Below, piece by piece: positions 38,736 to 50,216 of a DNA stretch of 64,000 nt. This DNA is from Prunella strophiata (Eukaryota; Chordata; Aves; Passeriformes; Prunellidae): assembly GCA_036583965.1 (NCBI GenBank), contig JAZBQD010000001.1, positions 29,794,597-29,858,596 of the forward strand, in the 5' to 3' direction. The position numbers were made by a program, and so were the translations under genes. Below the pieces are notes generated by a model. It searched no databases and was not told the DNA's origin. It saw only the letters and a list, made by a program, of their open reading frames with translations. How positions within the stretch are numbered: position 1 is the first letter of the stretch; each line of letters opens with the position of its first letter.

Positions 38736-41700
38736 AATATATGATAATTTGTTTCACCTACCTGCACTGCATTTTTACTAAAACTTGATTTTAAATGCAA
38801 ATTTTTCCCATCTGTACTAAATACTGAGGTTGAAGAATTCATAATCAGTTACTCTTTTCTCTGCCTTTTGTGCATGAGCCTATAAAAGTAAATACTTGTC
38901 TTGTTCAGATGTTGCTAAGAAAATAGGAGTTTTACAGGTATTTGTCTAGCATTTTTTTAATAGCTGAAGACCTGATGCTGTGCTGACTGAGAGCTAGGAA
39001 CTGAATTCAGGGCATCTTTATGGATGTCTCTGGCTTCTGGCTGGTTACTTAATTTTTTGAATTTAGTCCTTAACATAAATTGTCATATTAAATCATGATT
39101 ATCACTTACATCTGACTTTAGGTTCATTTTTACTAAATGTTTCAGAGAAAGGTGACCCAGTCTTTTTCATGTATGGAGTGTTCTGTCCTTAAGAGGAGTG
39201 TATTTTTAATCGCTTAGAATTCAAGATTGACTTAAAAAATAAAGCATCTATATTTTCCCAAATGGCTCTTTTAATATTAATATCTAAATATCCCATTAAT
39301 ACCTTGTTATAACAAGTTTTTTTATTGAAAAGGAAAATAAACTTTTTGACCCTCACAATTTCTGTAAAACTGTTCCATTTGGGAAATAAAAAAATGTGGA
39401 GTTTTAGCTGCTTAATTATTTAAAAAGCCATTCCATGTTCATGTAGTTTTCATGGTGTCCTGAAAATAGATATACAGAATAAATAACAAAGCTGTGCTTG
39501 AAAGCACATGGGGAAGAAATAGCAAACTTTTGGCGAGATGGCATCTACTTTTATTTGACCTTTACTGCTAAGTTGGTACCTTTGTTCTTGGGGTTGCTCA
39601 TATCCTTCAGGGTGAATGACTGTGAAACACCTGAAATAAATGTGACACAGATGAAAGCAAATCCTCAGTTGAAGGTTTTGTTATGAGATCAGCATTTAGT
39701 GTCTGAATTTCACACAGCTTGCAAGCAGGGACCATGTCCTGTGGTTTGTGACAAACCTGGCTGCACGAGCTGCCAAGGAAAGAATAGCTTCAGACACAGA
39801 GCATGGCAGATCCATGTGGTCTTGAGCTCCTTGGGCAGTTTTGTTTTTGTAAAGGCAAAGGGAACATTGAATTCTGGGTCCTTTCCAGTTGTAATCAAAC
39901 CACTGCTCTCCCCAGCATGTAGGGAGTCCTGCCAATGTCAGTTTGGTTTGGTGCGTGGAGATGTGGATAAAGCAATGTTTGTTGTGCTGCCCTCTCATCC
40001 GGTGCATTGGATTTCCGTCAGAAAAATCATTTGCTGACAATAAGTTGAATCAGCTGGCAGTCACTGCGCTGCAAAGGGAGGTGGGAGGAGGAGCAGAATT
40101 CAATTAACAGTGGAAATTTGCAGCTGAGGAGCATGGAGGGTTGTTTAACATTATCCTTAAACACAGAGAAGTAGCAGAAGCAATTTGTACAGGCAAAGGC
40201 TCCTTCCAGTCTCGGTCCTACAATAAGTTAAGTGTTCCTAGTTAGACATTGTGCCTAATTTAGGGAGTAAACCATACTGCAGATCTAAATGCTGTCCCTA
40301 AGGATGGATGACCTACCAGGAGCTGTGCAGCCAAGATCTGAGCACTCCCCGTCTTGTGGGATAAAACACCTCATGTTCCTTCAAGAAACCCCCTTGTTCT
40401 TCACACACTGAGGCACGTTCATTGTACTTGTCTGTTTTGCCCTGTGCTGAGGGTGTTTATCTGAGAGAGGAGCTGTTGTGACACAGTTTAGTTGATATAA
40501 CAAAGCTTGGAAGATGAAATAGCCTTCTTTGAGTCGAATTGTAGATAAGGGGGGGAGGGGAATAATTAGAGGATTGAAGGCATATATACAATGAATTTTG
40601 CAAAGGTGAATCCCTATCCCTTCTTTGGCCACTCCAGTCCCCTTGGATACACTAGTGCTTTAGAGCTATGAGCAGAGTCTGCATATTTGTGTTTGTATGG
40701 AGGAGGATGAGAGGTTTGTATGTAGTACTGGCAGTTGACAGCTTATTTCTCTTAATCTGAACACTGTATTTTGTTCTCAGAGGTCATTCAGTAATATCCC
40801 AGAAGATATCATACTTGATCCTTTGTACTGCTTTCTTACAGAGGGTGCCAAGTGCAAGCTTGTTTTGGAGATTAGCTGACTTGGCTTTTTTTAGTTTCTC
40901 CTTTAAGAACAGGTGATGTCCAGTGTTATGTGGTGTTTCACAATTCAGAAATTACAAAGACAGAAGAGAGAAATGTTCTGTTTTCATTTTGTATGACTAG
41001 TTTAATTCCACCAGTCTTGATTTGATACTGATGATGAGGATATTGCTGGTTTAGACAGTTGCTGTCTTCTCAGCACATGTAACTCTTCTCCGTATTTTTT
41101 TTAATTCTGTTTTTTTTTCCTCTTTCCTCCATCATTGTCTTTCTTAGCAAGGAAAATACATATCACTTTTCTGTGTGGCTGTTGTGTGAAAGATGAAGGC
41201 AAACTGGAACACAGTTCTTTGTTGTCCCTGGAGGTGGCTTCCACACTTAAGCAACAAGTTCCTTTCCTGAATTTGTCAGTTCTTTAAGTGGCCTTCCTGT
41301 AATCTGATTAATCAAGACAGTAATAACTTAAAGAAATTTGACTTGCTCTAGTTGTTGAAAATAGAAGGAAATTAGATTCTTAAGGTTCTCAAGTATATAC
41401 TGGAGCAGTTTCTAAATCCCTGTGCTCTGCCAAAGCTGTTTAATACAGCCAGGAGCTGATCCAGAGCTTATGTCTGGATAAGTAAAAGAGAAAGCAAGTC
41501 TGCCATGTCAAGACAGGCTGGTTATGTATTTTCCCTCACCATATGAATGTGTATCTGTAGAAGATATGTTTGGTTTTTGGTTTGCTTGTGCTTTTTGGGG
41601 TTTTCTTGTTGATGTACTTGTTTGGTTTGGATTTTTTCTTATTTCTATTTTTAAGTAGGTGTAGGTTCTACTGTGCTTCTCAAAATCCTGTCATTGCAAG

Positions 41701-42118
41701 GTGTAATTTTGAACTTGAGGAAGGTGTCAGCAATTACTATAAATCAGTGAATTGAAATAGAATGTAGCAGGTTTTACCACTGGGGGATTTCAGTATGGAA
41801 AATTAATACTAGCAGAAAAATATTAAAGTGAACTATTTGGAAAAGTGTGGTGAAAGGCATGTGAACTAGGTGTGAAGCACTTTCAGCCTTTATCTGAGAA
41901 AGTATTTATGGCTTCTTATTGGGTTTAGTGTTCAGGTCTTATTTTCTTTGGGTGCAATTTTACAAGATGGACAGTCAGAAAACATTAAGAATAGAAAATA
42001 AAGTGGAGAATTCTTTTGGGGGAGGGTGAGTTTTCAACAAATTTGTTAGAATACTGTGGTTGTGCAGCTTACAAATAAACAGGGTGTTCTAGTGCCTTTG
42101 TAGAAGCTGACCTGTGCC

Positions 42119-42142
42119 TTTTTTTTTTTTTTTTTTTTTTTT
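42119..42142 (+). repeat. T24 homopolymer tract
   Basis: Uninterrupted run of 24 T on the sense strand, about 2.5 kb before exon 2. Confidence 0.95.
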
Positions 42143-44601
42143 AACTGTATCTAAATTGCTGTTGGGATGATTTTGAGTGTTTTTTCATTTCCGTGAGGAG
42201 GCATCCTGATGAGTGGGGAAATATTTCTTGGAGCATTTGCAGGTACCAATGATGTATTGCTAGTTTGATCAAGCAAAATATGCCAAGCACAATGCCACTT
42301 TAGCATGGATTTACTACAAGGATGTGTGTCAGTACAAGTACCTTAAGAGGAATTTTAATATTGTGACAGCTGTGTGGAGACCTCTGGTTGTTTCTGATGC
42401 TTACTAATACTGCTTCTGATGACAAAGGTGGCACTTGTTACAGATAATGAACTTGTACCCTGTCTAATTTAAGAACAAAACAAAACCAGACAATGTGACT
42501 AGATTGTTGTTGTTATTGTAAGTGAAGAATTATGAATGGGTCAGATGATTCCTCCCCTCTCCACAATTGTAGGTTTTCTTGATAGCATGCCATGCATACC
42601 GGATCTTGTGTCTACAAATATGAGCTAATGTTTTAAGAATATTGCTTTGGGGAGTCACATTTCTCCATTGATGAAGTCAGCTTCACAAAACTTTTCTGTC
42701 TATTCCAGAGAGCAGAATTTAACTCATCTTAAGTCCTGTCTCTGTCTTATAATGCAGGACAAGAAGACAGAGAGGATCAGTGTCTTGAAGATAAATAAAA
42801 TGAAGATGAGTTAAGATGATGAGGTTTTGAGTCTTATATTTCCTCACTCTTAAAAGCAAAAGCAGCTAACAATCACTACAAGTTTCTTTAGGTGTGGAAC
42901 TCCTATGTAATCTTTTAGAGGAACTGGGTGATTTTGCTGTCAATTGCTGAGCATAATTAAGTGTCACTTCCTGGCACAAGATTTTGTTGTGCCTGAGTTC
43001 CATGCAGTTTTGATACCATCTCAATGCATGTGATCTGTCATAAAGATGTCCTACTCTGTTTAACATATTGATTTGTTTTTTTCAACTTGTGATTCTAATC
43101 AGTCTAGGTCCAGGCTACAAGAAATACTGCAGGTCATATGACTTCAGAATATGCAAAGATGTTAAGTATAACTAATGTGGAAGTTATTTAACTTTTAATA
43201 GGTTTTAATTAAATAGGAATGTAGCTTAAATTATTATTATTTGAAAATGTCTGAAATAGAAGAAAAAAAGTGCAGCAGATTTTTTATGAAGCCAGACAGT
43301 GTGTCAGTGATGTCCTCAGTTGTATTTTGTTTAAAAATTCGAACAAAACAAAAAAAATACATCCCCTACAGTTGAATAGAACTATTTGTAACCAATATAT
43401 TTAAAATAATTTTTCTTAGACATTTGTCAGATTAAACAGTGTACTTCAAGATGCAATTCTTCTTGCTTATTTTCATGTTTTTTTTCTTTTTTAAATTGAT
43501 TTTTCTGTTACTACTTGTGTTAGTAGAATTATTTTATCACATCTTGCCTTTCATTCATCTAACATCATAGTGGTTACAGATGTCATGCTTTTCTCTAGTA
43601 AGAAACAGAGGAGATGAACAAAAACTCATTTCTTTCTTATTTTCTAGCCTGTCCTTCCTTCAGTCTGTTCCATGCAGTTATTCCTACTGTTTCTCAGCTT
43701 TTATTTCTTAATTTCAAAGAAACTAGAAGAGAGAAATATTGGATATAAGAAGGAGGAACTCTAGGAAAGCAAGCTCTGAAAGTATTGAAACTGTCGTAGG
43801 GCTTGGCTGTTGTGAGCGCAGCTCTTGCATCCTAGTGAGTGCTGAAAATAGCCTGGATTTGTAATGGCTTTTGTACATAATCATTCCCTGTCTTTACTGT
43901 GGTCTGTTTATCCTGTCTGTGAGGGATGGTGGAGCTGTTTAATACTTTGAAGTAGGACCTGTCCTTCTAGTTCTTCTGGTAAATAAAATCTAGCATACTT
44001 CTAAAACTAGCTAAAATGAAAAGCTTCACTGTCTATTGATCTATTAATACATGAGAAAACTTGCTGCTTTGTGGGTCCTTGCTTTTAAGACCAGATACTG
44101 AAAGTTGCAAATGGATGTAAGCAAGTTTTATTTACCAGTTAAATGACATTTTAACGTCTGCATGAAGTTTGAGATTAAGAATACAAATCAGTTACACAAT
44201 GAATCAGGAGTTGTTACTTGTGAAGACATGAGAAACCAAAATAGATCGCCACTGTGTCACAAGTATCACTCCTAATCTTCTATAATAGACATGAAACTCT
44301 GTGTTTTCAGTCTGTCTGAAATAACTGATATAGTTAATATTTTGCTGAACTCATTTTAACCATGTTAGTCCAAAATGGTTTTCTACCACAAAAAGTGCAT
44401 AGTGAAGTGTGCACTACACTGAAACATAAAAATCTAACAGACAAAGTATATTTTGATGTGTGTTCTCTCTAATTTAATAATTTGAATAATTTTAGTTAAT
44501 TTATTTGGCATCTACAGTATCAAGGAAATGAATAATAGCTTTGTTTGGAGAGAGGAAAAGGGGGAGAAAAAGTAATACTGTTTTTATTTTCCTTATTCTA
44601 G

Positions 44602-44670
44602 GGTCTACTTATAGTGTGCTGTCCATAATGCCTTCTGACTCTGAAAGCAGCAGTTCTCTGAGCAGCATTG
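44602..44670 (+). CDS. DLG5: DLG5 coding exon 2 (residues 101-124, Ser-rich linker)
   Basis: This 69-bp exon is flanked by the acceptor TTATTCTAG and the donor GTGAGT. It joins exon 1 in phase 1 and encodes a segment beginning GSTYSVLSIMPSDSES, which I recognise from vertebrate DLG5. The peptide is serine-rich with acidic residues (SDSE), the kind of site casein kinase 2 can phosphorylate, and is probably an unstructured linker between the CARD-like region and the coiled coil. Both flanking introns are phase 1 and the length is divisible by three, so skipping it would remove 23 residues without changing the frame. Confidence 0.95.
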
Positions 44671-47600
44671 GTGAGTAAAGTATTAATATAAGAACTTGAT
44701 GAGTGTGTCTTTTGGGAACTGGGAGAACAACTTGTTAAAATTGCCTCTGGGAAGGGTAGAAAGATCATGGTCGTAAAATCAAAGAAGTTGAGCTATAAGA
44801 TGTAACCATCCATCTTCACCAGGAACAAGTGTACTTTTGTGCAGTGCAAAAGCTAAGCCTTTTCATGGCTGCAGTTGCTACATGTAAAATCTGTTACATT
44901 GGGATATCTTAAATGATATTACTATGCTTTGTGTTACTTAGTAAAATGATGTAAAAATGGCAACATTGTGTTTATGCAAGTCTGGGCATATGAGAATATG
45001 TTTAAGCATGTGTGTATGTGTGTGTATGTATTTATGTAGATGTGAAAATTGTGGTCAGAGTCAAAAGCATCATAGAAGTTATAAATAATGTTAGAAGGCC
45101 ATAGCCTTCTAAACCTTTGACAGTGGCTGCAAGCTTTAGCATTTTTTTCTCTGTGTTCAATTAATTGCTTCATTTTCTCTGTTTTTAAAATCATTGGGAA
45201 AGATAAAACACTCAGGAAAAAAAATTGGAGGTATAAGAAACTTTATTAGAGGTGTTTTGTCCACAAGGTGCTCTTGGAGCAGCTCTATTAGCTGTCAGTT
45301 TTCCTCATCTTTACTTTTACAAATACTTTCTGTTGTGAAATCCATGTAGAAGTCATTTGCCCTGGATAGGGAATGCAGGATCTTGCATATTTAAAGTTCC
45401 AGTGTTGTCTCAGGCATCTGTAGACTTCCCTGACAGCACCAGGCAAGTCAGTTGTCTTTTTAAGGATGTGAGTAGACATCTGTTGCAGTCATTGAGTTGA
45501 ACTTCTAACTCCAGCAAGCAGGGACAAGATTTTAGGCCTGAATGAACTATTTACTGAAAATACTGGAAGCTGTGACACGTTAGTTTGATTTTAATCAAGA
45601 CCACACTTGTATGCTACTGCCTGAAGGAAGGGTAGATTGAATTTGCTGCGAGTAAACTGGGGACTGGAAATAGAAAGAAAAATTTTTAGGACAATGAGAA
45701 GGGCGCCTTCTCAGGAAGGTACTTACTCTGAAATGAAATCCAGTCAGTTTGTGAGATAATTGAAGTGATGGCTGAGATAGGAGAAATGCAGGTGGTACTG
45801 TCTAGTTCCATGTTCTTCAATTTAAAAAGGAGTGGCACAGTTAAATCTTCAATTTGTTTAATTTTTTTTGTGTTGCTTCCCACAAGCTATGTTTTGTTCG
45901 TATTTTAAGATCCTGAAATTCATACTGAATTTGAATCTGTGCACTTGACATAAGAGGCTGTCCTCAGAATTAATTTATGATTTTGGAATTTGCAGTGATC
46001 AAAGTTATTTTATGACCTGAAAATTAAGTGCCCTGCTATTAAACAAAAATTGTGATCTACTGTTGTCCATTATTTTGTTTTATTAAAATTTTTCATGAGA
46101 GTTTGGTATTTAATATTTAAGAGATTAATAGCCAGGAGAATTCTTTGTTTGAAGCTGGCATGTTTATTTTATGGTGTGATTACAGACTCGTTATTTATGA
46201 GTCCGATTTTTGCTCCAACTGTTTTCTCACCCTCATGTCTTGTTCTACAAGAGACAGTATTTTTTGTGGTCCAATATCAATAGAAAAATTGCTTAATAAC
46301 TGACATAGACTAATAGACATCTTTGCAAGTCACTTCAAAGATTATTTTACTGCTGACGGATTTATTGAATGACGAATCATCATAACTAAATCTGCCTGCA
46401 TGCCAGTTCCCCTAAAGCTTCATATGACTAGTTTGAATGGAATCCTAACAAATACTGAGGTGCTGTAGCATTTGAGGAATTTCACATGCATCTTTCCCCC
46501 ACTCTGTCCCATCTCACCAAAATAATTTTCACAAGGGTAATTCTGTGCAGTAGAAATAGTAAGTTTAACCTATGAAGTGAATGCACCAGTGAAAAAAGGT
46601 AAATATGTCATGGTTTGGAGGCAGTGCAAGCTTTTGAATACATTCAGTTTGACATTGGTAGTTATATGTGCACACACATGAATATAAAGGAGTATTTTTA
46701 GTTCCCTGCTCACATAGACCTTCCTCACAGAAATGATAAGGGATCTATTTTGTTATAGCTGCGTTCAAAACACTGGTTTAAAATTAATACCTTGGTTCTG
46801 TTTGTTGAGTAGCTCAGAAACAGATTGGCACATTTGACTTTTTAGAGGAAATGCAAAAGGTTTTGGGGCCACTAAGTACACCCAGATAAATCTTTGGATA
46901 ATTAAGCTTAGCATCATCTAATTAGGAGAGATAATACCATATTTCATATATAGTCTTTGGACTCCATAGTTCATAAATGTAACTAGAGACTTGTACGTCC
47001 ATGTGCTTCATCTTTTCTTCCCAAACCTTAATTACACTAGCTATTGTTAGAGATGGTTCTGCTGCCAGCATTTTTAATTAAATTATCTTTTTCTGAAGTA
47101 CTTCCAAGTAAGTCAGGAAGTTGTGAAATGGAGATGCTGCTATACATTTTACAGCCATCCTGGGTTTGAGTTAATTTATGAAGCTATGGTATATAACAAT
47201 GGGATTATTTTCCAGAAAAAGGCTCTGATCTAAGAACTAATCTTAAATAGAACTAAGATTGTTGTTAGAAGATAGTTCTGAGAACATGGGCTCAGTCTCA
47301 GTCCAATAAATAAGGCATAGTGTTGATATTTTGAAAGTAGAGAAAGGTAAGACAGCATCATTTGATCACTATATAAACCCATGGTGTACCCAAGTCTTGG
47401 GTGTATTTGCAGTTCTTATTCTCTCATTGAAAGCCAAGAGTGCAACAAGCATGGAGAGCAGCAGCAAAATTGAATGAACAGTTGTCCAGCAGCTTCTGTA
47501 TGGGGAACAAATGGATGTTTTGGGGTTCTCTCAATCTTCAGTAACGTCAATATAAAAGCAGAGCAAGGAGCGATGCAATTTGCATAATGTGACTCGGAAG

Positions 47601-48767
47601 ATAAGCTTAGGGCTAGTCTATTCTGAGTACTGTGTTGTCATCCAAGCTTCTTTTCTCTTTGCCTGCCTCTATGGGGCTTCCAGAGCATGAGGGATGCAAG
47701 AAACAATGAATTTCCATCCTCATGTACATGTGATAGCATAAGCAGTTGAGTGGAAGCCAGTTTCCCTCCCATGTAACGGCAGGTTTGCATCCTTGAAGAA
47801 GAAACTCTGCCTTTTTATTAGTTTATATCTGTATGTAAATAAAAATGCAGAGTGACAGCAGGTTTTTCTTGTGTATTTTCTTCAGTTGTTGAAAATTAAT
47901 TTAGATGGCAGTATTTTTTTTTCCTGTTTTGCTTGCCTCCATTTCTTTCAGGATGTATTAATAAAATTCATCCTGTGCATGTAAAAAAGGTGGTTTTGAT
48001 GGTATGGTGAGCAAATATTCACGGTTTATTTCCAAACAAATTATAATATAAACAGCTGTAATGGTGTAATACCACCACTGGCTGTCAGCCCCAGCTTTGT
48101 CCCCTCAAAGGAACAAATCCTCATTAAACTGTCATGGTCTTTCTCTGTATATCCTTTCTCTTTGCTCTTGGCTAATGACAAAGATTTTTGTGTAAATAAA
48201 AGCATCCTTCATCTGCTCACTCCTGTGACCAGCAAACTCTCTGAACAGAACTATAGTCCTGTGTCTGTGGTATCAGAACAATTATTTATGGAGATTCAGT
48301 GCCTGTTGTGTCAAGCACAGAACAACAGTGTCACTTAGGAATTGGATAGAAACCAGTAACAAAGCTCCATGTGACAGTCCCTGGCAAGTCTCCCACTTGA
48401 CCAGTCATGATAACAGAGAGGAATGGAAACACAGAATCAAGACCCCTTTTTAAAAAATTATTTTAAAAACTGTCAGTTTGTGTCGTGCACTTAATGATTT
48501 GACATTTGATGCTGTGACAGGATTATGGTTTCTAGAATCAAGCCATTTTTCACCTATCCTTCGCCATAATGAAGCTTCAGAGTTTTTCTTTAGTGCTTTA
48601 AAAATGTTTTTTCCTCCTGTCCTCAATGCACAGATGTTTGGGTTTTGTTCTGGTTTGGTTTTAGGAAATGTTTTTTAATGGAACACAGCAGCTTGCATGC
48701 AGGCTGAAAGACTGTGACTCTGAGAAGGTGCTCCATAATAGTTTTTATTACCAGTTTTTAATAGAGG

Positions 48768-48785
48768 TTTTTTTTTTTTTTTTTT
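48768..48785 (+). repeat. T18 homopolymer tract
   Basis: Uninterrupted run of 18 T on the sense strand in intron 2, about 320 bases before the CR1 fragment. Confidence 0.95.
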
Positions 48786-49100
48786 GCATACTCTTCCATT
48801 CTTTTAAAGTATGCTGAGTTCCTAATTAGATGAATTTTGGAATGGAAAAGACCTTCCATCTTTTCACATGTATAAATTTCTTCTTTCTACAGCCAGACCT
48901 CTTTGCAGTTGTTTTGATTACAGCTGTCAATCTTGTAGCCTCTTCATTCCACATTGCATATTAGAACCTTTCTCTTTTAACAGACTATTACTTTTCCAGC
49001 TCTTCAGTTCTTTGCAAATAGTATCAATTTTTCATCAAAAGTCTTTTTTCTTACTCTTCTCTGTTCATATCACTGTGCTACATTTTGCTGTGGGAGCTTA

Positions 49101-49180
49101 CATAGAGTGGTAGGATGGTTTGGGATTGGAAGGGATGTTAAAGATCATCTGGTTTGAAGCCCCATGCCGTGGACAGCAAT
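49101..49180 (-). mobile_element. CR1 LINE 3'-end fragment
   Basis: The + strand reads ATGGTTTGGGATTGGAAGGG, then TTAAAGATCATCTGGTTT and CCCCATGCCGTGGACAG. This is the diagnostic reverse-complemented 3' end of avian CR1 retrotransposons, with several substitutions. The element is therefore on the minus strand, its 3' end facing left, and only the terminal 80 or so bases are clear. Related sequence may continue to about 49.4 kb but is too diverged to call. CR1 is the dominant interspersed repeat of birds and reptiles and supports an avian origin. Confidence 0.75.
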
Positions 49181-49709
49181 TTGTAATGAGTACCACCACT
49201 GGCTCTACAGTTTTATCCCTTTCCTTGCAGCCATCAGGTGATCATACATCTGTCTCCACAAGTTGTCCAGCTTTGACTTCAACTGAGAGTATTTCCTTGC
49301 TTAACACTTTTTTAGCTTGTCAGCCTGACAGGCTATTTACAGATAGATTTTTGCTAATTGCATTTCAAGTTGCTTAATCTGAGAGCCTTAATTCTTACTC
49401 CAAAGTAAACATTCCTACCCTCCCATCAGATTCCTTCCCAACAATGTTAGTCTTTCACTGCCTCATTTTCATGTTGGCCATTTTGACAAGTGTCTTTTCA
49501 TGTTGTTGTGATTTCAGTTTATTGCTTCATACTTTTTACAGCTGGATGTAACAAAGTAATTGTTTTCTATTCACAGGAACCAGTTCAGTTGCAGGTGTGG
49601 TTTATGATGGTCTTTCAGTCAAAAATAAACACTCTGTCCCTGTCTGAAAGAGTTATTTATTTTCCCTGACAGCCTATAGTAGTCTCTCATTGTATTTCTT
49701 GCCTTTTTG

Positions 49710-49725
49710 TTTTTTTTTTTTTTTT
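49710..49725 (+). repeat. T16 homopolymer tract
   Basis: Run of 16 T on the sense strand in intron 2. Confidence 0.9.
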
Positions 49726-50178
49726 ACTGACACAAAGTTTATATTTGCTAAAGACACCTCAACAGTTAACACCAAGGAAAAAGTGACAATATTACACTTG
49801 CTGAAAGGCCAGGAATGAGTAAGGTGAGGTACTCGGAACACTACCAGGACACCACATCATACTCCTTTTCTGTACAGCAGTAATTGCCTTTGATGTTCTG
49901 CCTCCTCACCCATCACTCTTTCTATTCAGAAGTCGTTTTCCTGTAAAATTTGGTCTCAATGATTGAATTAAAACTTTTCATCTAGATTTATTTCCTATGT
50001 AGTAAACTACCCATTTAGTTTGCAGGAAAAAAGTCTTTCAACTTGGAAATAAACACTTCCACACACTTAAAGTAAACTTCACTCTCTGGTTTTTTTTTTT
50101 TCTGTTTGCAAATCATGTAACTGTCTCTAGGATTGATCCTTAATCTCTAGGTGATTTTTAGCGTGCTTATTATTAAAC

Positions 50179-50216
50179 ATAAGTAATAAGTAATAAGCAT
50201 CTTAAGTAATAAGCAT
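50179..50216 (+). repeat. Short duplicate of TAAGTAATAAGCAT
   Basis: TAATAAG-type units repeat three times and the longer TAAGTAATAAGCAT unit is present in two near-adjacent copies. A small slippage-type duplication in intron 2. Confidence 0.6.

Larger units (their letters stand above)
8977..44601 (+). other. DLG5: DLG5 intron 1 (35,625 bp)
   Basis: It runs from donor GTGAGT at 8977 to acceptor TTATTCTAG ending at 44601, in phase 1. The first 500 bases are still GC-rich. The rest is AT-rich and full of stops, with no convincing coding exon. Listed separately: possible LTR remnants at 13.5-14.0 and 15.25 kb, long T tracts, a TATA/CpG block at 25.8-26.15 kb, a C20 tract, hairpins at 11.3 and 38.7 kb, a duplication at 31.7 kb and a broken coding-like block at 35.0-35.6 kb. 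Outside these I see no interpretable features. A very long first intron commonly hosts enhancers, but none can be assigned from sequence alone. Confidence 0.85.
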
